DNA from: Halodesulfovibrio spirochaetisodalis
GTDB taxonomy: Bacteria; Desulfobacterota; Desulfovibrionia; Desulfovibrionales; Desulfovibrionaceae
Length of the DNA stretch: 64,000 bases
Direction: 5' to 3'
Assembly: GCF_001672295.1 (NCBI RefSeq)
Contig: NZ_JXMS01000008.1
Coordinates: 55,114-119,113, forward strand
Positions 25,698-34,756 of this stretch are shown here, in pieces; the stretch's first letter is position 1; each line of letters begins with the position of its first letter. Made by a program: the position numbers and the translations under genes. The notes beneath the pieces were generated by a model. The model was not told where the DNA came from. It did not search any database and was given only the letters and a program-made list of their open reading frames with translations.

Positions 25698-26351
25698 TCA
25701 ATCAAGGGGAAGTCCAGCCATAAGACCGGTTTCTTCCATTCTAATGTGAATGAGGCGGCTGACCCATGCATCTGTAGCAGCATAGACTATCTGCTGATGT
25801 GTCAGCTCCTTGTTCGCCCAGTTTGAGCATTGTGCTCCTTTGGAAATCCTGAACTCAAGGAGGTTAGCAGCCAAGTTGCGTAACCCGTGAGTTTCAAGTC
25901 CAATATGACGGGCGACTTCTCCCAAGTCCACCACACCCTTATCTTTGAACGGGGACAGCTTCTGTAAATCTTTAATGTCGTCTCTGACGGCTACTCCGGT
26001 TTTAAGAATAGAGTCGTCGGCAAGCAACGAAATAAGAGGTTCACTAAACGGTACCCAGTTCAGCTGGATGAGGAAGACTACATCCGAGCACGCTAATTGA
26101 ACCAAAGAAGGAAGATTTATTTTACCCTTACGGAACGTCGGTCTGGTTTCGGTATCAAACCCGAGCAGATCCTCTTGTCGCATGCGGTTTACAGCATACT
26201 GCAGCTCACCTTCTGTACGAATAAGACAAATATCTCCGTCATATCGTCGTAATGGTAATGAGTTAATCTCTTCCTTGGTAATTTTGCGTTTATATTGTTC
26301 TGGATCGTACATCATAGTCATATTCAATGGACTGTAAGAATACATAACCAC
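25698..26351 (-). CDS. 3'-5' exonuclease domain protein (RNase D-like)
   Basis: Up to 217 residues comprising a single DEDDy exonuclease domain: Exo I LLGFDTETRP, Exo II around TGVAVRDDIKDLQKL, and Exo III YAATDAWVSRLIH with Tyr. It lacks the HRDC domains of full RNase D, so it corresponds to the short, stand-alone exonuclease proteins. It likely trims RNA 3' ends. The start is uncertain: the longest reading begins at GTG 26351, but ATG 26312 (MYDPEQYKRKI) also fits and neither has a strong SD. It follows the Fe-S membrane protein gene by 41 bases. Confidence 0.82.
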   Translation of the reverse strand: MVMYSYSPLNMTMMYDPEQYKRKITKEEINSLPLRRYDGDICLIRTEGELQYAVNRMRQEDLLGFDTETRPTFRKGKINLPSLVQLACSDVVFLIQLNWVPFSEPLISLLADDSILKTGVAVRDDIKDLQKLSPFKDKGVVDLGEVARHIGLETHGLRNLAANLLEFRISKGAQCSNWANKELTHQQIVYAATDAWVSRLIHIRMEETGLMAGLPLD

Positions 26352-26392
26352 CGTAGTCTCGTAAAGTCCTTTGGTTCAATGCGACCCGACAA

Positions 26393-27775
26393 CTACATTC
26401 GTGCAACTCCAAGAAATATTGCATGCAACGATGTTGCAAGTACTACAAACAGATGCGTCACCCAAGGTGCCCCTATACCAAAGAAGCGCACCTCAGCAGC
26501 TCCATGCCGGCATACCGCAGTACAATCACGGCAAAGTGAACAGGAAAAAGATGGCGACCCAGCTGTCAGACGTTCAAAACTGATTGCATTATATCGGCAT
26601 ACAGCTGCGCAAGCGCCACATTTGGTACATGTATCAGAAAAGCGCAAGCGCCAAGGACTGAGTTTCCCAAGCAAATTTGAAACCACCCCCAGAGGACAAT
26701 ACGCACTACAGTGAACCATCATCTTTTGCTTTCTACTGATAAAAAGCATTATTCCCACACCAACAAGTCCAAACAAGGCTGCCAACCCGCCCGCGACAGC
26801 TACTGGAACTCCAGTGAGTCCCATTGAAAACGCTAATCCAAAGACTACCAAAGCAAGTCCAATACGCACTTTAGGCGCCCAAGCAGGTAAACGTCCTGTT
26901 TTTCCATTCCGAACCCTGCCCATGCGATCGTCCCAAGCTCCTATGTAGCACAGATGACTGCACCAAGCTGGTCCGACAAGCAGCACTGAAATAGAAAAGA
27001 GGATTAGCATAAAAAAGCCGCTTCCCCTGAACAGAGGGCCAGCAACAATTAATGCAGGAACCGGTAAATGCAACGCACCTGTCATCAAAAACGTACTGAC
27101 CCCAGCCAAGCCCAGCGCGAGCTGTGCAAAAAAGACAAAAGAAAAGAATGCCCATGCATACGAGCGGGCTTTTCGCTGGGTACGTTTATCAATAAGAAGC
27201 CCGCATAGCCAGGCAGCATAGCAAGCTATTATGAATATCTCCACAGCTCCGCTTCCAGGGAAAAAGCGATCAGCAAGGAGAAGTGTCATTTTTTTCGGCA
27301 TGGCATGGCACAACCACAGCCCACCACTTGTTAACGCGAACGTCACAGCCTGACTCCACGCAAAGGTACGCCCCGTTGAGAACCGTGCAGCCGCCTTATC
27401 TGTACTGAGAAGCCATGCGCCAGCAAGACTAAATCCGCAGACAGCACTCATGATTACAGCTAGGCGAATCCATGGTTGCCCGACAGCCATTCGAATCTGA
27501 ACAAAATCAATTCCAGTCTGAATCCATAAAAATGAGCCCAAAAACAGAACTGTTGCACACACGATTCGCCCCCATGCAAGTCGTGTAAAGCACAGGCCAG
27601 AGACACCGGCTAAAGCTATTGCAAGTCCTGTATCACCGAAGCGCAAAAAATGTGCAGCAAGCAGCAGCACTCCCAGAACAGGAATAACAAGCCAACCTGC
27701 TTTAAGTGGAGAAACACCGGAGGTCTTATCACAGATACCGGAGGTTGAATTACACTTTTTTTGCACCATATTCAT
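26393..27775 (-). CDS. Polytopic membrane ferredoxin-like protein (NapH/YccM/NosR type)
   Basis: A 460-residue inner-membrane protein with about 10 hydrophobic segments. A C-x3-C pair in WCSHLCYIG and C-x3-CP in HCSAYCPLG match the NapH/YccM core, and the C-terminus has two ferredoxin-like clusters (CTKCGACAAVCRYNA; CSLCRDCTAVCRHGA). This architecture passes electrons between membrane and soluble partners. The start follows AAAGGA by 6 bases and lies 3 bases after the stop of the AsrC-like gene, so the two are co-translated and probably act together. A further hydrophobic segment follows the second cluster. Which redox pathway it serves is unknown. Confidence 0.8.
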   Translation of the reverse strand: MNMVQKKCNSTSGICDKTSGVSPLKAGWLVIPVLGVLLLAAHFLRFGDTGLAIALAGVSGLCFTRLAWGRIVCATVLFLGSFLWIQTGIDFVQIRMAVGQPWIRLAVIMSAVCGFSLAGAWLLSTDKAAARFSTGRTFAWSQAVTFALTSGGLWLCHAMPKKMTLLLADRFFPGSGAVEIFIIACYAAWLCGLLIDKRTQRKARSYAWAFFSFVFFAQLALGLAGVSTFLMTGALHLPVPALIVAGPLFRGSGFFMLILFSISVLLVGPAWCSHLCYIGAWDDRMGRVRNGKTGRLPAWAPKVRIGLALVVFGLAFSMGLTGVPVAVAGGLAALFGLVGVGIMLFISRKQKMMVHCSAYCPLGVVSNLLGKLSPWRLRFSDTCTKCGACAAVCRYNAISFERLTAGSPSFSCSLCRDCTAVCRHGAAEVRFFGIGAPWVTHLFVVLATSLHAIFLGVARM

Positions 27776-27778
27776 CTG

Positions 27779-28444
27779 TTATCCTTTACACTGGACAGCT
27801 TTGGCCATTTCTAACCGTTGCATCAAAGATTTGTAATTGTCGTCAACAAGTGTACCGAAGCGTAGTTTTGGACGGTATTGTTCCATGTAGTAGAAGAGAC
27901 ACTCTGCAATAATCGCAAGTACCTGCTCCTTGCAAAAAATACCTCCAAGTTCAGTGGCAAGACGAGGATGCCTACCCAGCTTACCGCCAAGAACCACTCT
28001 GTATCCATCCTCAGATGCACTAATTGCGCGCTCGGGGCATTTTTCCATGCACAAGCCGCATTTCATACATTGTTCCAAATCAAATACAGGTTCACCCTGA
28101 TTATAAGAAATTGCTTTGTCAGGACATATGCGCCCGCAAAGTCCACAGTGAGAACAGGCGGAGGCAATGAGAACAGGCTGTTTAGCACGAATGATGCCGA
28201 TATCGGCGATATGAGGGCGTGAGCAACCGTTCGGACAGGCTGCCACAGCAACTTTAAACGTATGGTGGTGCAGAAGTGGCCCCGTAATCTGTGTCCGAAT
28301 AAATCCATCCCATCCGGTTTGCTCTACGACCTTCTTGATGGCTTCCGGTAAAGTATCATCTGATGGCATTGCAAAACGACAATTACCGCCAGAAATTCCG
28401 CGACACGCTTTTATCTCAACTGATTCAACAGCTGGTTTGGACAT
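27779..28444 (-). CDS. Sulfite/nitrite reductase-like Fe-S protein (AsrC-like)
   Basis: A 221-residue protein resembling the siroheme-type sulfite reductase subunit AsrC. FKVAVAACPNGCSRPHIADIG matches the C-x3-C half of the siroheme/4Fe-4S motif, and two ferredoxin motifs follow (CSHCGLCGRICP; CMKCGLCMEKCP). The upstream C-x5-C half is not clean: it reads CRGISGGNC. So siroheme binding is uncertain, and it may be an electron carrier derived from the family. The start is ATG 28444 with TAGGAG 5 bases upstream; the ORF to 28561 has no such support. A CRP-type palindrome is centred about 170 bases upstream. Confidence 0.75.
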   Translation of the reverse strand: MSKPAVESVEIKACRGISGGNCRFAMPSDDTLPEAIKKVVEQTGWDGFIRTQITGPLLHHHTFKVAVAACPNGCSRPHIADIGIIRAKQPVLIASACSHCGLCGRICPDKAISYNQGEPVFDLEQCMKCGLCMEKCPERAISASEDGYRVVLGGKLGRHPRLATELGGIFCKEQVLAIIAECLFYYMEQYRPKLRFGTLVDDNYKSLMQRLEMAKAVQCKG

Positions 28445-28583
28445 AAAAACTCCTACAAATATCTGCTCCAACGTAATGCACACAATCAACAGCAGCACGA
28501 CTAAACCATGTATAAACGTTGCGCACCATACCATATGACAGCAACGCCCACAGTGCATCACGCTGAAACAGTGCTATAATAAT

Positions 28584-28633
28584 AAAAAAACGACACAGGA
28601 TTACTGTGATATACATCACACACCTGTGTCGTT
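28584..28633 (-). terminator. Terminator of mnmE
   Basis: An 11-bp stem, AACGACACAGG with CCTGTGTCGTT (28589-28599, 28623-28633), encloses a 23-base loop that can itself fold, and is followed on the minus strand by a run of T. It lies 66 bases beyond the mnmE stop. Confidence 0.8.
28605..28620 (-). promoter_or_regulatory. CRP/FNR-family operator, CRP-type consensus
   Basis: TGTGATATACATCACA has perfect 6-base arms and fits TGTGA-N6-TCACA exactly. On the minus strand a TATTAT at 28581-28576 could be a -10, which would put the site centre near -43 from the start, close to the class II activation position. The site also lies in the loop of the mnmE terminator, so its symmetry may be partly structural. 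Confidence 0.5.
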
Positions 28634-28698
28634 ATTGCTATTCCAAGTGCCTATTAAGAATATATCCTGATAATAAACACTACTCAAGTTTTTTAAAA

Positions 28699-30075
28699 CT
28701 ACTTACCAATGCAGAAACTTTCAAATATCTTATTCAAAATTTCATTCGGCGTAGTTTCACCTGTGATTTCAGAGAGAATAGAACAAGCAGTCTCCAATCT
28801 GACTCCCAAAAGGTCGTACGGAACCTGCATAGCAAGATCATCAAGCAGCCCCTCAAGCTCAGCAACGGCTTGTTCAAGAGCATGGCTCTGACGCAAGTTC
28901 GGCACAAGATCCCCAGCTTCAGGCTCTTTTGCATCACCATGACGACTCAAAATCGTAGTGCGAATAGCATCAGAAAGCAGATCCAGTCCCTCTCCATGCT
29001 TTGCAGAAATCTGCACAAAAGCACAGCCAACTGAATTTACATCTTGTGCACCACCAGCAATATCAACTTTATTCCATACAAGAAGTACATTTTCTGCACC
29101 AACAGAAGCAATCAATTCTTTCTCGTGCTGACCAAGTCCTCGGGTGCCGTCTACTACCAGCAATACAAGATCTGCCTGTGATGCAAGATCACGGCTGAGA
29201 CGTACCCCTTCCTGTTCAACGATATCACCTGTTTCACGCAAACCGGCAGTATCAACGAGGCGGATAGGAAGCCCGTCAAAGGTAAGGTGCTCTTCCAAGA
29301 AATCTCTGGTTGTTCCTGGAATATCAGTAACAATTGCGCGCTTACGACCAAGCAGTCCGTTCATCAAACTGGATTTGCCAGCATTCACTTGCCCTGCCAG
29401 AACCACAAGGGCACCATCACGCCAACATCTGGCCCGATCAAAGTTCCCTAACAAGGTGCGAATGGCCTGCATTACTTTTGTAATATCATCCGAAAATTCT
29501 TGAGGATCAAGGCACTCTAGATCCTCTTCAGGGAAATCTACAGCAACACACAGCTTCATGCGAATCAATTCAAGCTGAGTGCGCAACTCCACAATACGCT
29601 GCCCGAGAAGACCGTCAAGTTTAGCTTGCGCCAGACGTACTCCTTCCCGCGCTGGAGCTGCAATCATCTCCGCGATAGCTTCGACTTGCGTCAAGTCCAT
29701 ACGCCCATTCAAAAAAGCCCGTTTGGAAAATTCGCCACAGTCAGCAGGTCTGGCTCCGTGTGCAAAAACGGCCTCGAGCACACTACTTAAAATTGCCGGA
29801 CCGCCATGACAATGAATCTCTGCACACTCTTCACCAGTAAAGGTTTTAGTGCCCGGCATATGTACTACCAGCACATCATCAAGATCCTCGCCTTTAGCAT
29901 CAAGGATATGTCCATGATGAAGTACCCACGGGCGAAACCCTGTAAATTTGCTGCTGGAAGAACGGAACAGCTTACTAAGGATAGCACCGGAATCGCTTCC
30001 GCTGATGCGGATGATGCCAATTCCGCCCTGCCCCATTGCGGTAGCTATTGCTGCAATTGTATCATTCTGGGTCAT
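28699..30075 (-). CDS. mnmE: tRNA modification GTPase MnmE
   Basis: A 458-residue MnmE: N-terminal tetrahydrofolate-binding domain ([21 protein letters not shown]), helical domain, inserted G domain ([35 protein letters not shown]) and the invariant C-terminal CIGK. With MnmG it installs the carboxymethylaminomethyl group on wobble U34 of tRNAs. The start is ATG 30075 (MTQNDTIAA), with CAGGA 9 bases upstream, matching the family N-terminus; the ORF extends to 30114 without support. It closes the rpmH-to-mnmE run, set apart from khpB by a terminator. mnmG is not adjacent. Confidence 0.97.
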   Translation of the reverse strand: MTQNDTIAAIATAMGQGGIGIIRISGSDSGAILSKLFRSSSSKFTGFRPWVLHHGHILDAKGEDLDDVLVVHMPGTKTFTGEECAEIHCHGGPAILSSVLEAVFAHGARPADCGEFSKRAFLNGRMDLTQVEAIAEMIAAPAREGVRLAQAKLDGLLGQRIVELRTQLELIRMKLCVAVDFPEEDLECLDPQEFSDDITKVMQAIRTLLGNFDRARCWRDGALVVLAGQVNAGKSSLMNGLLGRKRAIVTDIPGTTRDFLEEHLTFDGLPIRLVDTAGLRETGDIVEQEGVRLSRDLASQADLVLLVVDGTRGLGQHEKELIASVGAENVLLVWNKVDIAGGAQDVNSVGCAFVQISAKHGEGLDLLSDAIRTTILSRHGDAKEPEAGDLVPNLRQSHALEQAVAELEGLLDDLAMQVPYDLLGVRLETACSILSEITGETTPNEILNKIFESFCIGK

Positions 30076-30112
30076 ATGACTGTGTCCTGAAATATTTTCT
30101 AGAGAGTAACAC

Positions 30113-30143
30113 AAAAAAGAGGAGCCGAGGGCTCCCCTTTTTT
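30113..30143. terminator. Terminator between khpB and mnmE
   Basis: GGAGCC and GGCTCC pair across GAG, with A6 and T7 flanks usable in both directions. It lies just after the khpB stop, so mnmE is either read through or has its own promoter in the next 40 bases. Confidence 0.75.
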
Positions 30144-30165
30144 TACTACTGTATCGTCAAAAGCG

Positions 30166-31341
30166 CTACTTGCGCTTGCGACCGATAATGACACGCTTAA
30201 GCGGGCCATCACCTTTACTACGGGTCTGGATTTCATCATCATCCTGCAATGCAAGATGAACCACACGGCGATGATAGGAGCTTAAAGGACGCGTAGATTG
30301 CGGCTTGCCGATCGTTTTAGCTTTTTCAGCCAAATGCAGAGCAATATCACGCAATTTATCATCCTGTCGCTCACGGTAGTCGCCAGTATCCAGCTGTACC
30401 CGTACTGCAACACCGAACACCTTAGCGACAATACGGTTTGCAAGGTACTGGAATGAAGCAAGTGTCTGACCTTCGCGGCCAATCAGCAAGCCTGAATTAT
30501 CACCACTTGAAATAGACGCTTTTACGCGACCGTCTTCAATACGGGCTTCTACAGGAGTCTCACCGATAACTGGAGTAATAAGGCGGTTTACTACTTCAGT
30601 TACAACCCTCAATAACTCTGTCTGATCGAGTTCATCAAGGTTTGCTTCAGGGATCGGATCCGCTTTTACCGGTTCAATAGCAGACTCAGGCTTAGAAGCT
30701 GAGCGCTGCGGTCTTGGAGCCGGAGCACTTTCCTGTTTAGGGGACAGTGCCTTTTGCGGACGGCGGCGCTGGTTGTTACGACCGCGCTTTTGCCCTTCCT
30801 GCTTCTCTTCGCCAGCCTCGTGTTTCTTACGAGCAGGTTTTGCACCTTGAGGCTTTTCAGAAGGTTTCGCTGTCTGTTTTTTCTGACCGCGAACGCCTTC
30901 CGGCTTAGAGCGCTGGGAACGTCCACGTTCCTGCTTTGGTTTAGCAGTCTGTGCATCTTCGGAAGAAGCAACAGACTTTTCTTTTGCTTTTTGTTGTTTT
31001 CCGGACTGAGGTTTTTCAGAAGATTTCTGAGTACGTTCCTGCCGTTGTTTCGGCTTCTCAGTCTTGCGCCCGGTTTCTTGTTCCGCCGTAACCGGAGCAG
31101 CATTTTTCTTAGAGCGTCGGGAAGATTCTAACGGGGCAGACAGTGCCTGTGAATCAAACTGAACCTGCATTCTGCGGGCTCTGATCTTAGCTTTCTTCGC
31201 CCCTACCAGACCAAAAATACCGGTCTTGGCATCATTGATAAGTTCAATTTCCAGTTTTTCCCGAGGACTATTGAAGTAGCTACATGCTTCTTCAATAGCA
31301 TTGTCAAGGGTTTTTCCCCTGAACTCTTTGTATCCATCCAT
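30166..31341 (-). CDS. khpB: KhpB/Jag (EloR) RNA-binding protein
   Basis: A 391-residue Jag-type protein. The Jag-N domain is at residues 1-56 (YKEFRGKTLDNAIEEACSYF, KTGIFGLVGAKKAKI). A long low-complexity linker follows (about 60-225), dense in Lys, Gln, Glu, Arg and Pro. Then come a KH domain with its GxxG in GREGQTL and an R3H domain (SYHRRVVHLAL). It binds RNA, and in Firmicutes works with KhpA to tune cell elongation. The linker is much longer than in Gram-positive homologues. It sits directly downstream of yidC, the standard position. GAGG lies 7 bases before the ATG. Confidence 0.92.
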   Translation of the reverse strand: MDGYKEFRGKTLDNAIEEACSYFNSPREKLEIELINDAKTGIFGLVGAKKAKIRARRMQVQFDSQALSAPLESSRRSKKNAAPVTAEQETGRKTEKPKQRQERTQKSSEKPQSGKQQKAKEKSVASSEDAQTAKPKQERGRSQRSKPEGVRGQKKQTAKPSEKPQGAKPARKKHEAGEEKQEGQKRGRNNQRRRPQKALSPKQESAPAPRPQRSASKPESAIEPVKADPIPEANLDELDQTELLRVVTEVVNRLITPVIGETPVEARIEDGRVKASISSGDNSGLLIGREGQTLASFQYLANRIVAKVFGVAVRVQLDTGDYRERQDDKLRDIALHLAEKAKTIGKPQSTRPLSSYHRRVVHLALQDDDEIQTRSKGDGPLKRVIIGRKRK

Positions 31342-31383
31342 GCATACACCTCAAAAGGTAATCGCGTTTCAAAAACAGAGGCG

Positions 31384-33000
31384 TTACGCCTTACGTAGCA
31401 TGAGCCACTGCTGGAAGATGGAGAGCACGTTGTTTACAAGCCAATACACCACAAGACCGGCAGGGAAGTTCAAGAACATAAACGTAAAGACCACTGGCAT
31501 GATGAGCATCATCTTGCGCTGAGTCGGGTCACCGGTGCTCGGGCTGAGGAGCTGCTGAAGCAGCATGGTTGCACCCATCACAATTGGAGTGATGTAATAT
31601 GGGTCTGGTGCAGATAAGTCAGAAAGCCACGGCATGTTCGTAAACGGCAAGTAATCGATGAATGAAGCATGACGCAACTGAATTGCGTTAAGCAAAGCCT
31701 GATACAAGCCAAAGAAAACAGGAATCTGGATAACCATCGGCAGACAGCCACCTACAGGGTTTACCTTGTAAGTTTTGTACAATGCCATAACTTCCTGGTT
31801 CTGCTTTTCGCGATCGTCTGCATACTTTTCGCGAATTTTCTGCATCATAGGCTGAAGCTTTTTCATAGCTTCCATAGATTTATAGCTCTTACGAGACAAT
31901 GGCCAGAAAGCAATCTTGATAAGAATGGTAAGCAGGATGATTGCTACACCGTAGTTACCAACGTACTGCTCAAAGAAGTTGATCATTTTGAGCATCGGCA
32001 CTGCGAGAACAGTAAAGAAACCATAGTCTTCTGCTGCACTCAAAGTATTAGGAGCTGCGGCAAGGTACTTGGAAATCTTAGGGCCGAAGTAGTAGGTTGC
32101 TGTCGCAGAGGACATGTTACCAGGTGCAATACCAATATTATCTTTTTCAAGCGCAATTCTGTACACGCCGCTCTGGTATTTAGCTTTCAGAGCAAGATCA
32201 GCACTCTTTGGTGCAATGGCTGCAATAAAGTAGTTGCTTTCCACACCCGCCCACATCATAGGCAAAGTGTTGCTGATACCGTTGCCGAGAGTTTCGGCAT
32301 CGTCTTCAGTATCAAGACCTTCTGTATCAGTAAACCATGCAACACGTGTTTTGTTGTACGGGTTACCGGCGTCGGTCATACTGTCGGTATCAAGAGTGTA
32401 GTCCAATCGAACATTACGCGGGTTTTCGCCAGCGTTAATGATATTTGTTTTTTCAGTAATAGTGTAATTATCTGCTGTAAATGAGAATTCTCGCTCAACA
32501 CGCAGTCCTGCTACTTCACCAACAAACACTAGCATGCCGTTCTTACCGTTTTCAAGAGTAAGGTCAGAGCCTTTGAGGCTCCATGCAGCTTGTTCCCAGG
32601 TGCGCTCACCGTCGATAAGCAGGCCGAGAGGAGCGAACGCAGATGCTGGTTTACCAATAAGGTCAACCATAGGAGAATCAGGGGTATTTTCCGCTTTGTA
32701 GTTTTTAAGAACAAAGCTCTGCAATACACCACCGTTAGAGTGGAATACTGCAGTGTAGAGAGGAGTATCAACAGTAACAGTGCGACCGTTTTCTGCTTTG
32801 AAAACTGGAAGCGTTGGTGCTGGTGTGTTTTGTGCTTGCTGAACCTGTGCAGGGGCATTTGAATCTGCTGCTGCAGTTCCCTCTACCGCGGTCTGTTGTA
32901 CAGGCTGCGGAAGCCACCCCATGTACTCAGCGATGTAGTTCCACCCTACGGTGACAACCAGACAGAGTACAACGGTAATTATTACTCGGTTTTTATCCAT
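31384..33000 (-). CDS. yidC: Membrane protein insertase YidC
   Basis: A 538-residue Gram-negative-type YidC. An N-terminal signal anchor (VIITVVLCLVVTVGWNYI) is followed by a large periplasmic beta domain (about residues 60-330), then the conserved insertase core with five helices, starting YGVAIILLTILIKIAFWPLS, with the positively charged loop SYKSMEAMKKLQPMMQKIRE and GGCLPMVIQIPVFFGLY. It inserts inner-membrane proteins with or without SecYEG. GAGG precedes the ATG. The gene lies between yidD and khpB, the canonical order. Confidence 0.97.
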   Translation of the reverse strand: MDKNRVIITVVLCLVVTVGWNYIAEYMGWLPQPVQQTAVEGTAAADSNAPAQVQQAQNTPAPTLPVFKAENGRTVTVDTPLYTAVFHSNGGVLQSFVLKNYKAENTPDSPMVDLIGKPASAFAPLGLLIDGERTWEQAAWSLKGSDLTLENGKNGMLVFVGEVAGLRVEREFSFTADNYTITEKTNIINAGENPRNVRLDYTLDTDSMTDAGNPYNKTRVAWFTDTEGLDTEDDAETLGNGISNTLPMMWAGVESNYFIAAIAPKSADLALKAKYQSGVYRIALEKDNIGIAPGNMSSATATYYFGPKISKYLAAAPNTLSAAEDYGFFTVLAVPMLKMINFFEQYVGNYGVAIILLTILIKIAFWPLSRKSYKSMEAMKKLQPMMQKIREKYADDREKQNQEVMALYKTYKVNPVGGCLPMVIQIPVFFGLYQALLNAIQLRHASFIDYLPFTNMPWLSDLSAPDPYYITPIVMGATMLLQQLLSPSTGDPTQRKMMLIMPVVFTFMFLNFPAGLVVYWLVNNVLSIFQQWLMLRKA

Positions 33001-33016
33001 GGGCCCTCAATAGCTC

Positions 33017-33265
33017 CTATGCATAGGGATTATTATCTTTGGAAGGCGGGACGGGATCGTGCCCCCCTGCTGACCAGGGGTTACAACGCAAAATGCGCCA
33101 TCCGGCTAGAGCTGATCCCTTCAATAAGCCGTGGCGCATCACGGCCTGCGCCGCATACTCTGAACAAGTGGGTTCAAAGCGGCAGGCAGGCGGAAAAAGA
33201 GGCGAAATACAAAGCTGGTAAAATCGTATAGGCGCTACCAGCAGCGTGCGGAAGATTTTCTTCAT
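33017..33265 (-). CDS. yidD: Membrane protein insertion efficiency factor YidD
   Basis: An 82-residue YidD: an amphipathic N-terminus ([20 protein letters not shown]) then the invariant [15 protein letters not shown] and [19 protein letters not shown]. It assists YidC-dependent insertion at the inner face of the membrane. Its ATG overlaps the rnpA stop by one base (TAATG), so translation is coupled. Confidence 0.95.
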   Translation of the reverse strand: MKKIFRTLLVAPIRFYQLCISPLFPPACRFEPTCSEYAAQAVMRHGLLKGSALAGWRILRCNPWSAGGHDPVPPSKDNNPYA

Positions 33266-33651
33266 TACGCTTCGTCTTCCCCATCCCGAGCGGACCTTTC
33301 ACGTAACTTGTGAATGATCGGTAAAATTTCCTGTGTGACAAACGTAAGGTCAACACGCTCAGGATCCATCCGGCGTTTAGGCACTACAACTACATCTATG
33401 CCGTTCGGTATTTCCCGCTGATTCAGTCGAAAAAACTCGCGTAAAACACGCTTCACGCGGTTACGTTGTACTGCCGATCCTGTTTTTTTAGTCACGGCTA
33501 ACCCCACACGCCATGGGGCAGTCAGGTCTTCTTTTTCTAAGACAAACAGAACAAAATTCTTAGAAAAATATCGGCGACCGTCATCGTAGCATTTAACGAA
33601 TTCAGGCCGCCGTGTCAGCCGATGTGTTCTTGGGAACGTTAGGCAGATAAT
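33265..33651 (-). CDS. rnpA: RNase P protein component RnpA, apparently with a non-canonical start
   Basis: The RnpA frame runs upstream of the first GTG (33507). It encodes [20 protein letters not shown], then [21 protein letters not shown], the full family N-terminus and RNR signature. Between the upstream in-frame TAA (33666) and 33507 there is no ATG, GTG or TTG. The best candidate start is ATT at 33651, 9 bases after AAAGG; ATC and CTG are alternatives. Starting at GTG 33507 would delete about 48 residues of the substrate-binding fold. From 33651 the product is about 128 residues, a normal length. The gene overlaps the end of rpmH by 13 bases in another frame. RnpA helps the RNase P RNA mature tRNA 5' ends. 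Confidence 0.8.
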   Translation of the reverse strand: MICLTFPRTHRLTRRPEFVKCYDDGRRYFSKNFVLFVLEKEDLTAPWRVGLAVTKKTGSAVQRNRVKRVLREFFRLNQREIPNGIDVVVVPKRRMDPERVDLTFVTQEILPIIHKLRERSARDGEDEA

Positions 33652-33773
33652 TTCGCACGACCTTTAGCGCGTCTGCGACGAAGAATCGCACGACCACTAG
33701 CGGTTTTGAGGCGAGCACGAAAACCGTGGGTTCTTTTGCGCTTAATTTTGCTTGGCTGGTAAGTTCTCTTCAT
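33639..33773 (-). CDS. rpmH: 50S ribosomal protein L34
   Basis: A 44-residue, very basic protein: [18 protein letters not shown], then [20 protein letters not shown] and LSA. This is L34 in full and at normal length, too short for routine ORF lists. AAAGGAG lies 7 bases before the ATG. It heads the rpmH-rnpA-yidD-yidC-khpB unit. In many bacteria dnaA and oriC lie just upstream, but here a FlgO-like gene does. Confidence 0.97.
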   Translation of the reverse strand: MKRTYQPSKIKRKRTHGFRARLKTASGRAILRRRRAKGRAKLSA

Positions 33774-33924
33774 GAGATGACTCCTTTAAAAAAATGAACG
33801 GCCTCTTCTACAGAGTTAACGCGTTCACGTCAAGTTTATCATAAACATACAAAACGTCAGCCCCCATTATCTGGCAGCTGACTAATTATAACAAAATATA
33901 GTACCGAACAGCTGTGTATACATA

Positions 33925-33959
33925 GAGGGTTTTGCTTGTACCATCAAGCATAAACCCTC
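33925..33959 (-). terminator. Hairpin after the FlgO-like gene, probable terminator
   Basis: GAGGGTTT pairs with AAACCCTC, and an inner GCTTG with CAAGC. It lies 19 bases beyond the FlgO-like stop. No T run follows on the minus strand, so termination may be inefficient. Confidence 0.45.
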
Positions 33960-33977
33960 ATTTATAGCGAATTTCCA

Positions 33978-34754
33978 CTACCTTTTTAAATCAGCCGAGC
34001 TGGCAGGAGCACTCAGAACAGGAAAGTTGGTCATATCAACCTGTCCATCAACCTGCGGATTGATTGCTGCAGGCCCTGAAAGAGCAGCTGTCTTCTTCGC
34101 TTTTGCTCTTCTTTCGCGCACAGAAAAGGCATTAGGACGCTTATTGTACATAGCCCAAAGATCTCTCTGTTCACCTCTGTCTTCACGCAGAAGAACTGCA
34201 AATTCACGACGGTTTTTCAGTGTGTATTCATGTGCAGCAAGTACAACCCCGTCAGAGATACGTAACATTCTGATAGAAACATACACTCTATACGGTGTCG
34301 GAACATAGCTGCCTACTAATACCACCTGTGCATTATATTCTTTTTGCATCAACTCGGACACATCACGACTCAAAATAAACTCACCTTCTTTAGGAACAAC
34401 GGTGTATTCTTTTTTCAAACGTGATTCCAAGACTCTGTACCCGAACTGACTGATGCGGGAAGAAATTTGCTGCATCACCAGTCTACCAAGAACTGAGGAA
34501 TGGCGAAGGTCATTAAGCTGAACCATACTTGCGATCAGCACGGGACTATTTCGACTTACCTTACCACTGATCTGCTCAGCGATAACATCAGCTGCTAAGA
34601 AGTTTTCAGCAGAAAGGGATGATGGCTCAAAACGCAACTCAGGCAGGCTAACAATCTGCTCTGGAGCAGGTGGAAGAACGCCACCTTCCTGTGCAAAAGC
34701 TGCCGCTGGCAACAAACAAGCAACCGCAATAAAAAGGGAAAGAATCTTTTGCAT
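33978..34754 (-). CDS. FlgO-domain outer-membrane-associated protein
   Basis: A 258-residue exported protein: signal peptide (KILSLFIAVACLLPAAAFA) and a FlgO-like core (SPVLIASMVQLNDLRHSSVLGRLVMQQISSRISQFGYRVLE), then VVLVGSYVPTPYRVYVSIRML. FlgO in Vibrio is an outer-membrane protein needed for flagellar stability, but the domain also occurs in unrelated envelope proteins. No flagellar gene lies nearby. It starts 2 bases after the stop of the lipoprotein gene, behind AGGAG, so the pair probably acts together. The C-terminal 40 residues are basic then Ala/Pro-rich and unassigned. Confidence 0.8.
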   Translation of the reverse strand: MQKILSLFIAVACLLPAAAFAQEGGVLPPAPEQIVSLPELRFEPSSLSAENFLAADVIAEQISGKVSRNSPVLIASMVQLNDLRHSSVLGRLVMQQISSRISQFGYRVLESRLKKEYTVVPKEGEFILSRDVSELMQKEYNAQVVLVGSYVPTPYRVYVSIRMLRISDGVVLAAHEYTLKNRREFAVLLREDRGEQRDLWAMYNKRPNAFSVRERRAKAKKTAALSGPAAINPQVDGQVDMTNFPVLSAPASSADLKR

Positions 34755-34756
34755 TA

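Noticed and set aside
33265..33507. Short 80-residue RnpA starting at GTG 33507
   Set aside because: It would lack the N-terminal part of the fold, which is encoded in frame just upstream.
33774..33977. Replication origin next to rpmH
   Set aside because: No cluster of TTATCCACA-type DnaA boxes and no dnaA gene are visible.
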